Part shown: piece by piece, positions 29,588-38,215 of the stretch
How the letters are laid out: each line of letters starts with the position of its first letter
Numbering within the stretch: position 1 is the first letter of the stretch
Assembly: GCA_936920625.1 (NCBI GenBank)
Contig: CAKZHC010000014.1
Coordinates: 62,001-126,000, forward strand
Direction: 5' to 3'
Length of the DNA: 64,000 nt
From: an uncultured Enterobacteriaceae bacterium
GTDB lineage: Bacteria > Pseudomonadota > Gammaproteobacteria > Enterobacterales > Enterobacteriaceae
Notes under the pieces: generated by a model
Databases searched by the model: none
What the model was told of the DNA's origin: nothing
Seen by the model: only the letters and a program-made list of their open reading frames with translations
Position numbers and translations under genes: made by a program

Positions 29588-30865
29588 TTATGTTGTTAAC
29601 AGCGCATTGATCATAGTCATCGCCTGATGTTGCGCCAGCATTTTCTGCTCTCCAGTGGCTAAATCTTTGATGACTACCTGATCTGCCGCAACTTCATCCT
29701 CACCCAGTACTAGGGCGATCCGTGCACCAGACTTATCAGCTCTGATAAACTGCTTTTTGAAGCTCCCGCCACCAAAGTGCATCATCACTTTCAGCCGAGG
29801 GTTCTCATCACGTAGTTTTTCAGCAAATGCCATCGCCACCGGCTGAACACCCTGCCCTGAGGCGATAAGATAGACATCGACAGCCCGCAGCGGTTCAAAC
29901 TGGGGATTGATGGTTTGAACCATTAACACCAGGCGTTCCAGCCCCATGGCAAAACCTACAGCAGAGGTGGCAGCACCACCCAGCTGTTCCACCAGACCAT
30001 CATAGCGCCCGCCACCACATACCGTGCCCTGAGCGCCCAGACTATCCGTAACCCATTCAAAAACCGTCCGATTGTAATAGTCAAGCCCTCTCACCAAGCG
30101 GTGGTTTATGCGATAATCGATGCCTGCTGCCTTCAGCATTGCACAAAGTCCGGTAAAATGATCGCGGGAGTCCTGGTCCAGATAATCAAACAGCACCGGG
30201 GCATGATCGAGTAGCTGCTGGATTGCCGGATTTTTACTGTCCAGCACGCGCAAGGGATTCTGGTACATCCGGCGCTGGCAGTCTTCATCCAGCTTTTCTT
30301 TACGAAGCTCAAGAAAACCCACCAGTGCATGACGATAGCGGGTACGCGCTTCAGATGAACCGATTGAATTGAGTTCAAGCGTAAGATGAGAGGCAATCCC
30401 AAGGGCTTTCCAGCAGCGACGAGTCATCATTATGAGTTCAGCGTCAATATCAGGTCCTTCATGGCCAAACACTTCAACACCGAGCTGATAAAATTGACGA
30501 TAGCGCCCCTTTTGAGGACGTTCATAGCGAAACATTGGCCCCAGATACCATAGTCTTGGTTGCTGATGGTAGAACAGACCATGTTCGATACAACCCCGGA
30601 CACTGCCCGCTGTTGCCTCTGGGCGGAGGGTTAGCTGCTCGCCGCCGCGATCCAAAAAAGTATACATCTCTTTTTCAACCACATCAGTGGCCTCACCTAT
30701 CGCACGGCTGAAAAGGGGGGTGTGTTCCACCACGGGTGTACGAATTTCACTGTAGCCGTAACTGTCCAGTATCTGTTTGAGTTTCTCTTCAATCCTCCGC
30801 CACAGAGCGGTATCTGCCGGAAGATAGTCTTTCATGCCACGAATGGCCTGAATATTTTTTGCCAC
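29588..30865 (-). CDS. hisS: Histidyl-tRNA synthetase
   Basis: This encodes 425 residues from a GTG start (VAKNIQAIRGMKDYLPADTA); the frame continues to 30952 but the upstream residues are not conserved. Class II synthetase charging tRNA-His: motif 1 near TPLFSRAIGEATDVVEKEMY, motif 2 MFRYERPQKGRYRQFYQLGVE, the histidine loops LVRGLDYYNRTVFEW and GGGRYDGLVEQLGG, and motif 3 GFAMGLERL. The C-terminal anticodon-binding domain follows. E. coli length is 424. Upstream of yfgM, downstream of ispG. Intact. Confidence 0.95.
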   Translation of the reverse strand: MAKNIQAIRGMKDYLPADTALWRRIEEKLKQILDSYGYSEIRTPVVEHTPLFSRAIGEATDVVEKEMYTFLDRGGEQLTLRPEATAGSVRGCIEHGLFYHQQPRLWYLGPMFRYERPQKGRYRQFYQLGVEVFGHEGPDIDAELIMMTRRCWKALGIASHLTLELNSIGSSEARTRYRHALVGFLELRKEKLDEDCQRRMYQNPLRVLDSKNPAIQQLLDHAPVLFDYLDQDSRDHFTGLCAMLKAAGIDYRINHRLVRGLDYYNRTVFEWVTDSLGAQGTVCGGGRYDGLVEQLGGAATSAVGFAMGLERLVLMVQTINPQFEPLRAVDVYLIASGQGVQPVAMAFAEKLRDENPRLKVMMHFGGGSFKKQFIRADKSGARIALVLGEDEVAADQVVIKDLATGEQKMLAQHQAMTMINALLTT

Positions 30866-30958
30866 TTGATCTGTCTCTTTAAGCCAATACGGGGCTGAAA
30901 TAGTTAGCCCCGCTTTTACTTGCATCGTAGTGGTGATGAGAAATCCAGCCACTACGGT

Positions 30959-32107
30959 TTAGTTATTTTTATACTCTGCATTTTCTGAATCTTCTACGAG
31001 TTGTATGGCAATACGTTGCTGTTTTTCCAGCTGCGACGCTTTTGCACGAATACGAGCTTCCAGCTGATTGATCATATCAGCGTTATCCAGCCGCTCATGC
31101 TGCCGTGATCCCTGCTCATAAAAACCACTTTTCTTATTGCCACCTGTAACACCCAGAGTAGAAACCAGGGCTTCACCCGGACCATTAACCACACAACCAA
31201 TTATTGAGACATCCATCGGCGTCGTGATGTCTTCCAGACGCTGTTCCAGTGCATTAACGGTGCCAATAACGTCAAACTCCTGACGTGAGCAGGTGGGACA
31301 GGCAATAAAATTGATACCACGGGAACGGATGCGTAATGATTTCAGAATATCATAACCTACTTTTACCTCTTCTACCGGGTCTGCGGCCAGCGAAACACGC
31401 AGAGTGTCACCAATACCCTCCGACAGCAGCAGCCCCAGACCGATAGCCGATTTGACCGCACCCGCACGGACGCCACCTGCCTCAGTTATTCCAAGATGCA
31501 ATGGCTTATCTATCTGTTTTGCCAGCAACCTGTATGCCTCGACAGCCAGAAATACATCAGAGGCTTTTACACTCACCTTAAACTGATCGAAGTTGAGACG
31601 GTCGAGATGATCAACATGCCGTAATGCAGACTCCAGCAATGCCTGTGGTGTTGGTTCACCATATTTTTCCTGAAGATCTTTCTCCAGTGAACCAGCATTC
31701 ACCCCAATTCGAATAGGGATGCTTTTATTTCTGGCGCAAGCTACCACCTGGCGAACACGCTGATCATTACCGATATTACCCGGATTAATACGCAGGCAAT
31801 CGGCACCATACTCCGCTACTTTCAGCGCAATACGGTAGTCAAAATGGATATCGGCCACCAGCGGCAGCGCTACCTGTTGTTTTATTGCCCGAAAAGCGTC
31901 GGCAGCGTCCATAGTTGGTACTGAGATGCGAACAATATCAACGCCTGCGCGTTCGAGAGATTTAATCTGACTGACAGTCGCATCAATATCCGTTGTGCGA
32001 GTGTTGGTCATCGACTGAACAGTGATGGGGGCGCCGTCACCTACAGGCACCTTACCAACATAAATACGGGTTGATTTGCGACGAACAAGGGTATCTTTAT
32101 TCTGCAT
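30959..32107 (-). CDS. ispG: 4-hydroxy-3-methylbut-2-enyl-diphosphate synthase (IspG/GcpE)
   Basis: This encodes 382 residues. It catalyses the penultimate step of the MEP isoprenoid pathway, reducing MEcPP to HMBPP with a [4Fe-4S] cluster. Present are the N-terminal TIM barrel (GDGAPITVQSMTNTRTTDID) and the C-terminal cluster domain with FIACPTCSRQEFD and SIIGCVVNGPGEA, giving the three Cys ligands. The tail is a few residues longer than in E. coli (372). Located between rodZ and hisS as usual. Depends on the isc system encoded later in this window for its cluster. Confidence 0.96.
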   Translation of the reverse strand: MQNKDTLVRRKSTRIYVGKVPVGDGAPITVQSMTNTRTTDIDATVSQIKSLERAGVDIVRISVPTMDAADAFRAIKQQVALPLVADIHFDYRIALKVAEYGADCLRINPGNIGNDQRVRQVVACARNKSIPIRIGVNAGSLEKDLQEKYGEPTPQALLESALRHVDHLDRLNFDQFKVSVKASDVFLAVEAYRLLAKQIDKPLHLGITEAGGVRAGAVKSAIGLGLLLSEGIGDTLRVSLAADPVEEVKVGYDILKSLRIRSRGINFIACPTCSRQEFDVIGTVNALEQRLEDITTPMDVSIIGCVVNGPGEALVSTLGVTGGNKKSGFYEQGSRQHERLDNADMINQLEARIRAKASQLEKQQRIAIQLVEDSENAEYKNN

Positions 32108-32143
32108 AAATATTCTCCAACATTACCCACAGCGATTAAGCTG

Positions 32144-33175
32144 TCAGTGCGCTCCCAGTGTCAGGTGGGCAACCCGGTTGTTGCGGATAAAACTACTTAA
32201 ATCAACAACCTCGCCTTGAAACTTAACCTGAACAGCAGCAGGGGCACCAATGCTCAGCTGATATGGAGCACGGCCGGAGAACATCAATTTACCACCATTA
32301 CTGTGCATCCCGCTAAACAGCTTCTTCCCTGTCGCGTCAGACACTTCCAGCCAGCACCTGTTATTAAAATCAAGGACCAATATAGCAGAATCCGCTGCTG
32401 TATTTGCAGCTGTTTCTGTCGCTGATGGCAATGGTTTAAGCGCTGGAACTTCCGTATTATTTGTAGTGTTTTTCGCCATTGGCGTAGGTGGAGTGTTTGT
32501 AATAACCTCTTTTTGAACGCCTGAAACATTCGAGGCAGTGGCTGGCGGCACGTCAGGCTTCGGGGCAGCTTCTGCTTTAGCACTGATATTGCTTTGATCG
32601 TTTACCATTTGATGATCAATATTAACAGGGGCTACAGAAGCTGGTGGAGCCGGGACGGGAGCTTTCTGCTCATCAACATTAGGAATTCGGGCAGAACGAC
32701 TTATTTCAGCATCGGCTACGCTGTCTTGATCTTGCTGTACTGGCGTCGTCAGAGCGGTATGAACGGCTTTATGGTTTTGCCACCACCATAACCCTGTTAG
32801 TCCGGTTACAATAAATACGATAAGCCAGGTAAACAACATCAGCCAGCTATCCTGTTTTTTGCGGCCTTTGTTGAAGTTAAAACCCGGCACGGGGCTCAAT
32901 ACCGTACTGGCCCCTGACGTCTGTTCGTCAGGCGCGAAGAGAAGATCGTCTTCCGCCAAATGCACCAGACGCGCATAAGAACGTACGTAACCACGCAGAA
33001 AAGCCGGTGACACATCGCATGGCTTATCCTCCTCGATATTGTGTATCATCGCGAGTTTAAGACACAAGCGTTCAGCAACACTTTGCTGAGTCAGGCCCAA
33101 CTGTTCACGCGCTTCACGCAACCGTGAGCCCGTAGATTGTGGTGCAGTGTTATCATTAATGGTTTCAGTATTCAT
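32144..33175 (-). CDS. rodZ: Cytoskeleton/cell-shape protein RodZ
   Basis: This encodes 343 residues. An N-terminal HTH (GSRLREAREQLGLTQQSVAERL to ~90) binds MreB. A basic juxtamembrane GRKKQDS precedes the transmembrane helix WLMLFTWLIVFIVTGLTGLWWW (~110-132). A Pro/Ala/Thr-rich periplasmic linker follows (~140-255), then the C-terminal DUF4115 beta domain with VLDFNNRCWLEVSDATGKKL. Links MreB to the elongation machinery. Its start overlaps the end of pilW by 4 bp, so translational coupling is likely. The linker is low-complexity and diverged. Intact. Confidence 0.94.
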   Translation of the reverse strand: MNTETINDNTAPQSTGSRLREAREQLGLTQQSVAERLCLKLAMIHNIEEDKPCDVSPAFLRGYVRSYARLVHLAEDDLLFAPDEQTSGASTVLSPVPGFNFNKGRKKQDSWLMLFTWLIVFIVTGLTGLWWWQNHKAVHTALTTPVQQDQDSVADAEISRSARIPNVDEQKAPVPAPPASVAPVNIDHQMVNDQSNISAKAEAAPKPDVPPATASNVSGVQKEVITNTPPTPMAKNTTNNTEVPALKPLPSATETAANTAADSAILVLDFNNRCWLEVSDATGKKLFSGMHSNGGKLMFSGRAPYQLSIGAPAAVQVKFQGEVVDLSSFIRNNRVAHLTLGAH

Positions 33176-33901
33176 TGGCTAAAAATTGCTGGTACTGTAA
33201 CGATTGTGGAAAATTTCGCGCTAGTCTGTGTAGCATAACTTTTCAGGTCATCACTACGGCCTTCTAACGCAGCGAAGCGAATTTCTAACCATAGACTCTC
33301 AGCAGTTAGAGGTACACATAGTTCATAAACATCCAACAACAAACGCGCCTGAGCATACTTCCCCTGTTGAATTCGCTGACTAGCTTCCAACAGCATTGGA
33401 GGTCCTTTTCCCACATCTTCTGTTACTGCCTGGATCAAAGCCTTACGAGCTTCTGCCATCTTTTGAGCCTTAAGATAACAGTAGCCTGAATTATCGAAAC
33501 TATCCGCTTTAGCACCCGGTTCAGAGCTTCTTCCGGCGGCGCGAAACTGCCGCTGTGCCGCTTCATATTGCCCTAATTCGCAGAGGAAAGCACCATAATT
33601 ATTAAAGCAGATAGCCATTTTTTTGGGATTTTTTTAATGCTTTCTGATAAAAAGTCCTTGCTTTTTCCTGGTTTTTTAGCAACTGCTGATAACGTGCCTG
33701 AGCCAGCAATACCCGATAATCGTCTGGAGCCAGACGTTCGGCTTCTGCCAGGTTATGTTGTGCTGCTGGCAGTCGGTCACGTTGCATTAGTGCCAGTCCT
33801 AACTGTAATCTGGTTTCTGCAAGCCTTTTCCTGTCGGCAGAGTACTGACAGCCTACCATCAATAAGCCACTTAATACTACACTAAGAATCCCTCTGACCA
33901 T
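33172..33901 (-). pseudogene. pilW: Type IV pilus biogenesis/stability TPR lipoprotein PilW, one-base frameshift
   Basis: Two frames together make a complete PilW-like protein. The 5' part (VRGILSVVLSGLLMVGCQYS with lipobox MVGC, then TPR helices LQLGLALMQRDRLPAAQHNL) ends at KNGYLL-stop. Deleting one base in the AAA run at 33604-33606 continues it as NNYGAFLCELGQYEAAQRQF and onwards to SKFSTIV. PilW stabilises type IV pilin multimers in other species. It lies between rlmN and rodZ, as in many gamma-proteobacteria. A homopolymer sequencing error is possible; if real, the gene is a fresh pseudogene. The start ATG at 33901 is preceded by GGAGG. Confidence 0.85.
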
Positions 33902-33999
33902 ATCTCCCTCCACGGCATATATCCTGCGATTTAAGCTATCGCACTGCGATGCAGGGATACATCAAAGCAGACTCAAGCGCTTCACTAATATTTATTATT

Positions 34000-35166
34000 T
34001 CAGAGTATTCTCACAGATTTGCCTTCCGACACCCACTTTTTACTAAGCGTGCGTTTGGTCCTGTCAATGACGTCTCCTGCAAGCTGGCCACAGGCAGCAT
34101 CAATATCCATACCGCGTGTCTTGCGCACGATAGTGGTATATCCATGCGCCATCAGCACCTTAGCAAAACGGTCTATCCGGCTGTTAGAACTACGATTATA
34201 GGGCGCGCCGGGGAAGGGGTTCCAGGGTATAAGGTTAATCTTGCAGGGTGTTTCTTTTAACAGACTGGCCAGCTGATGGGCCTCATCAGTACCATCATTG
34301 ACGTTATCCAGCATGACATACTCCACTGTGACACGCCCCTGATTTGCATTGGACTTTTTCAGATAACGGCGCACACTGGCAAGAAAAGCGTCTATATTAT
34401 ACTTTCTGTTGAGTGGAACAATTTCATTGCGAATGTCATCATTTGGCGCATGAAGCGATATGGCCAGCGCAACATCAATCATATCGCCAAGTTTATCCAG
34501 CGCAGGGACAACACCTGATGTTGATAGTGTCACACGGCGCTTAGAGAGGCCAAAACCATAATCATCTAACATTATTTCCATCGCCGGTACAACATTTGAA
34601 AGATTCAATAATGGCTCGCCCATTCCCATCATGACAATGTTGGTTATTGGCCGCTTTCCTGTAACACCTGCCGCACCAATAATTTTTGCGGCACGCCATA
34701 CCTGGCCAATAATTTCTGCTACGCGCAGGTTACGGTTGAACCCCTGTTGCGCTGTGGAGCAAAATTTGCATTCCAGCGCACATCCCACCTGCGAGGAAAC
34801 GCATAAAGTAGCGCGGTCATCTTCGGGAATATAGACTGTTTCAACCTGTTGTTCGCCCACCCATAACGCCCATTTTATCGTGCCGTCAGCAGAACACTGC
34901 TCAGCAGCAACTTGCGGTGCCTGAATATATGCCAGCGTTTTTAGTCTGCTTCGAAGCTCTTTATTAATATCGGTCATTTGGTCAAAATCATCGCAACAGT
35001 GGTGATAAATCCACTTCATCACCTGTTCAGCGCGATACGGTTTTTCCCCGAGCGACACAAAAAATTCGCGCATTCGGGAGCGATTTAAATCCAGTAAGTT
35101 GATTCTGGTCTGAGTGGATGACACCTGCGGGACGGGTGACGATGATGTCACGATAAGTTCTGACAT
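34000..35166 (-). CDS. rlmN: Dual-specificity 23S rRNA/tRNA adenine-C2 methyltransferase
   Basis: This encodes 388 residues from MSELIVTSSS; the frame extends upstream to 35211 without conservation. It is a radical-SAM enzyme methylating A2503 of 23S rRNA and A37 of some tRNAs. The cluster motif is ECKFCSTAQQGFNRNL (CxxxCxxC). The SAM and catalytic segments are MMGMGEPLLNL, the SLHAPNDDIRNEIVPLN core, and the resolving Cys in TRGMDIDAACGQLAGDV, with a conserved C-terminal DVIDRTKRTL. As in E. coli, it is at the head of the cluster leading to rodZ. Intact. Confidence 0.96.
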   Translation of the reverse strand: MSELIVTSSSPVPQVSSTQTRINLLDLNRSRMREFFVSLGEKPYRAEQVMKWIYHHCCDDFDQMTDINKELRSRLKTLAYIQAPQVAAEQCSADGTIKWALWVGEQQVETVYIPEDDRATLCVSSQVGCALECKFCSTAQQGFNRNLRVAEIIGQVWRAAKIIGAAGVTGKRPITNIVMMGMGEPLLNLSNVVPAMEIMLDDYGFGLSKRRVTLSTSGVVPALDKLGDMIDVALAISLHAPNDDIRNEIVPLNRKYNIDAFLASVRRYLKKSNANQGRVTVEYVMLDNVNDGTDEAHQLASLLKETPCKINLIPWNPFPGAPYNRSSNSRIDRFAKVLMAHGYTTIVRKTRGMDIDAACGQLAGDVIDRTKRTLSKKWVSEGKSVRIL

Positions 35167-35207
35167 ATTACTCTTATTGGCCTCGTTATTACACATTGTG
35201 GCGCTAA

Positions 35208-35254
35208 ACAAAAATTAAAAACAGCCCCCGCAGCATCGTAGTGACACTGCGGGG
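35208..35254 (-). terminator. Intrinsic terminator of ndk
   Basis: CCCCGCAG / CTGCGGGG perfect 8-bp stem; on the minus strand it is followed by GCTGTTTTTAATTTTTG. It lies 68 bp after the ndk stop and upstream of rlmN. Confidence 0.85.
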
Positions 35255-35321
35255 AACGCTTAATTGTACAAATTTGACGCCTTAGTTGAAAGATGCCGGA
35301 TTAACTAAATTGTAAGTATTA

Positions 35322-35744
35322 TTACCGGCAGATTTCACCCTCACCAAAAAAATAGCTTATTTCACGCGCAGCGGAGTCAGCAGAATCAGAGCCATGCGTC
35401 GCATTTTCGGTAAAACCGTCGGCATAATCTGCACGCAAAGTACCTGCCAGCGCATTAGCCGGATTGGTTGCTCCCATCAAATCACGATGACGCGCAATAG
35501 CGTTCTCCCCTTCCAGTACAGACACCACTATCGGGCCAGAGGTCATAAACTCAACTAATCCCGCAAAAAACGGACGTCCATTATGCTCAGCGTAGAACCC
35601 TTCTGCCTGTTCTCTGGTTAGTTGTAACATTTTGGTGCCCACTATTTTAAAACCAGCAGACTCAAAGCGATTAAAAATAGCACCAATTTTGTTTTTGGCG
35701 ACTACATTGGGTTTGATAATGGAAAGGGTGAGTTCTGTTGTCAT
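35322..35744 (-). CDS. ndk: Nucleoside diphosphate kinase
   Basis: This encodes 140 residues. It exchanges phosphate between nucleoside di- and triphosphates through a phospho-His. The active site is NATHGSDSADSA, and the N-terminus TLSIIKPNVVAKNKIG and the ATP-binding region RPFFAGLVEFMTSGP match E. coli. The C-terminus stops three residues earlier than in E. coli. A strong terminator follows. Intact. Confidence 0.96.
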   Translation of the reverse strand: MTTELTLSIIKPNVVAKNKIGAIFNRFESAGFKIVGTKMLQLTREQAEGFYAEHNGRPFFAGLVEFMTSGPIVVSVLEGENAIARHRDLMGATNPANALAGTLRADYADGFTENATHGSDSADSAAREISYFFGEGEICR

Positions 35745-35890
35745 ATTAACCTCTGTTATAACATCCTGATAAAACCGGGCACCTCATGTCCCAGTAAGCA
35801 GGTGCATAATACAGTATCCCCCCTATAATCTGATACAAGCTTGGCCAATTGACCAGAGAATAATCAACAATTACCCTACAATGTTCACTT

Positions 35891-38203
35891 TTACTCAGGC
35901 CATGAGATGTTGACTGATGCCAGCTGTCCTGCCTCATCCATCACGACTATCTGATAACTGCCAGGGTGCACTAATGTCAGTGTAACCGGACCACTGTAGC
36001 TCTGCCTTTCGAGCATGGTTCCATTCAGAAACCACCAGCGCTGTGCTCCCTGCCCTCCCTGCGAACTGACCTGAAAAGATAACGTATGGCTCCCCGGCAA
36101 CGGTTGTAAAAGCTGACCTTCAATCGCCCCTGTTATTATAAGCGGAAGCAGCCCTTCACGGTCGAGCGGGGGGCAGCTGACGTCAGCAGCAGGCAGGCGC
36201 GCCTCACGCCGCTCTTTTAATGGTAGCCACGGCTCCAGTGGCAGTGGCCAGAACAGTTTCTCATCAGCAACCGCGCCGGGACAATCCGCTGCCACGCGAA
36301 GTCCGCTTCCATTCCTCCAGTAACGTAACCGCAAACCCAGCTGGCTCTCCTGCCCGTGTGACCATAGCGTAGGAGGCTGGATCTGGTTCAGTAGCCAGGC
36401 TGACTTGCGTTGACGACAGTTATCATCACCCAATGGCAGTGATTGTCCGCCCGGCCAGCATATGGTCTCCACACTAACCGATGAAGGACGGGGATCTGCT
36501 GGCACGCCGTTAACGGGTAAAAGTGCCATCAGCAGGCTGTTGACCTGATTCAATACTGGTACTGCCGACGCCACACCAAACTGCCCGGCAACCGGAGAGA
36601 CATCAGGACGTCCTACCCAAATTCCTATCAGATACTGTGGATTCATCCCTACAGCCCAGGCATCGCGATAGCCATAACTGGTGCCCGTTTTCAAGGCCAG
36701 CGGCACTACACCAGAAACCCGGCCATTGGCTAAGGGTTGCTGCCCAGCCAGAATACGACGGATTATCCAAGCCGCGCCGGGTGAAAACAACTGACGCTGG
36801 CGTAAGGGCTGATCACTCAGCCAGCGCAGAGAGGCGGCATTACCCTGGCGTACAAACGCGCTGTAGCCAGTAAGTATTTCATCCATCCGGATGCCAGTGC
36901 CGCCCAGGGCCAGCGAAAGATTAGGTTCCCCTGCCACCGGGAAGCGCAGATTTACTCCGGCATTGCGTAACCGTGACGCCACCTTTTTGGGTCCAAGCAC
37001 CTCGAGTAGCTGTACCGCCGGAAGATTGAGCGAGCGAACCAGCGCTTCACTGGCACTCACAGGCCCACTGAAGTTGGCATCAAAGTTACCCGGCCGGTAA
37101 TCGCTGAAGCGACGTGGCACATCCTGGAGCAGTGACTGGCTATGAATCAACCCCTCATCGAGCGCCATTGCGTAAATGAATGGTTTCAATAGTGAACCCG
37201 GAGAGCGCACGCTCTTAATCATATCTACATGGCCAAAACGATTTGGATCATTAATATCAACTGACCCGACATAGCCCCGTACCTTCATTGTCGTGTGATC
37301 TACCACCAGCATTGCCAGTGATGTCCGTGGTGGCAACTGATGTTTCAGGTTGAGAGCAATATCTTCCAGATCACGTTGCAATGTGGGGTTAATAGTGGAG
37401 ACAATCCTCGCCTGTGCAGACGCCGCCGCCAGACGGCGTGCGAGCAATGGAGCCATCTGTGGCATCCGGGGCGGCGGAAGCCAGACCGGCTCCTGACGTA
37501 TTTCTGCCACCTGACTGGCAGACCAGACATGATATGCCGCCAGACGATCAAGAACTTTATCGCGGGCGGCTTGTGCACGCTGCGGCCAGCGATCAGGACG
37601 CAAACGACTGGGTGACTGAGGCAGAGCCGCCAGCAATGCCGCCTCGCCTCTGGTCAGTTGTGAAGGCGCTTTACCAAGCCACATCCAGCTGGCCGCGCCA
37701 ATGCCCTCTACTGTGCCTCCAAAAGGAGCATGATTGAGATAAAGTGTCAGAATATCACGCTTAGTCAAACGCCACTCAAGCTGGACCGCACGCCAGATTT
37801 GAATAAGCTTGCCCGTGAATGTCCTTGGCCTCGGATCAATCAGACGGGCTACCTGCATTGTCAGGGTACTACCCCCTGAGATAATTTTACCCTGAACAAT
37901 ATCCTGCCAGGCGGCACGAACCAGCGCTACAGGATTGATGCCTGGGTGCTGCCAGAACCAGCGGTCTTCAAAAGTCAGCAGCGCCTGAATATAGGCCGGA
38001 GATACCTCATCAAGCGTAACGGGATAGCGCCAGATGCCCCGACTATCAGCGAACCGCCATAACGGCGTACCATCCTCAGCAACTACTATTCGCGCCGCGT
38101 TATCCTTGGGTAGCGGTAAGGGAAACAGCATATTTAGCCCCCAAGGTATCATCACTAGCAGTAGCAGCGGCCAGTGACGGCGCACAGAAAAACTGGCGGT
38201 CAC
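35891..38203 (-). CDS. pbpC: Penicillin-binding protein 1C
   Basis: This encodes 770 residues, the E. coli length. A cytoplasmic tail and signal-anchor (HWPLLLLVMIPWGLNMLF) precede the GT51 glycosyltransferase domain with FEDRWFWQHPGINP and GGSTLTMQVARL. The transpeptidase domain has SPGSLLKPF (SxxK) and KTGTSYGYRDAWAVG. The C-terminal beta domain (~690-770) ends in VMDEAGQLASVNISWPE. It is linked to yfhM with 12 bp spacing; in the family the two are coupled in periplasmic defence, the macroglobulin trapping proteases where the wall is breached. Intact. Confidence 0.96.
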   Translation of the reverse strand: MTASFSVRRHWPLLLLVMIPWGLNMLFPLPLPKDNAARIVVAEDGTPLWRFADSRGIWRYPVTLDEVSPAYIQALLTFEDRWFWQHPGINPVALVRAAWQDIVQGKIISGGSTLTMQVARLIDPRPRTFTGKLIQIWRAVQLEWRLTKRDILTLYLNHAPFGGTVEGIGAASWMWLGKAPSQLTRGEAALLAALPQSPSRLRPDRWPQRAQAARDKVLDRLAAYHVWSASQVAEIRQEPVWLPPPRMPQMAPLLARRLAAASAQARIVSTINPTLQRDLEDIALNLKHQLPPRTSLAMLVVDHTTMKVRGYVGSVDINDPNRFGHVDMIKSVRSPGSLLKPFIYAMALDEGLIHSQSLLQDVPRRFSDYRPGNFDANFSGPVSASEALVRSLNLPAVQLLEVLGPKKVASRLRNAGVNLRFPVAGEPNLSLALGGTGIRMDEILTGYSAFVRQGNAASLRWLSDQPLRQRQLFSPGAAWIIRRILAGQQPLANGRVSGVVPLALKTGTSYGYRDAWAVGMNPQYLIGIWVGRPDVSPVAGQFGVASAVPVLNQVNSLLMALLPVNGVPADPRPSSVSVETICWPGGQSLPLGDDNCRQRKSAWLLNQIQPPTLWSHGQESQLGLRLRYWRNGSGLRVAADCPGAVADEKLFWPLPLEPWLPLKERREARLPAADVSCPPLDREGLLPLIITGAIEGQLLQPLPGSHTLSFQVSSQGGQGAQRWWFLNGTMLERQSYSGPVTLTLVHPGSYQIVVMDEAGQLASVNISWPE

Positions 38204-38215
38204 AGATAAACCGCC

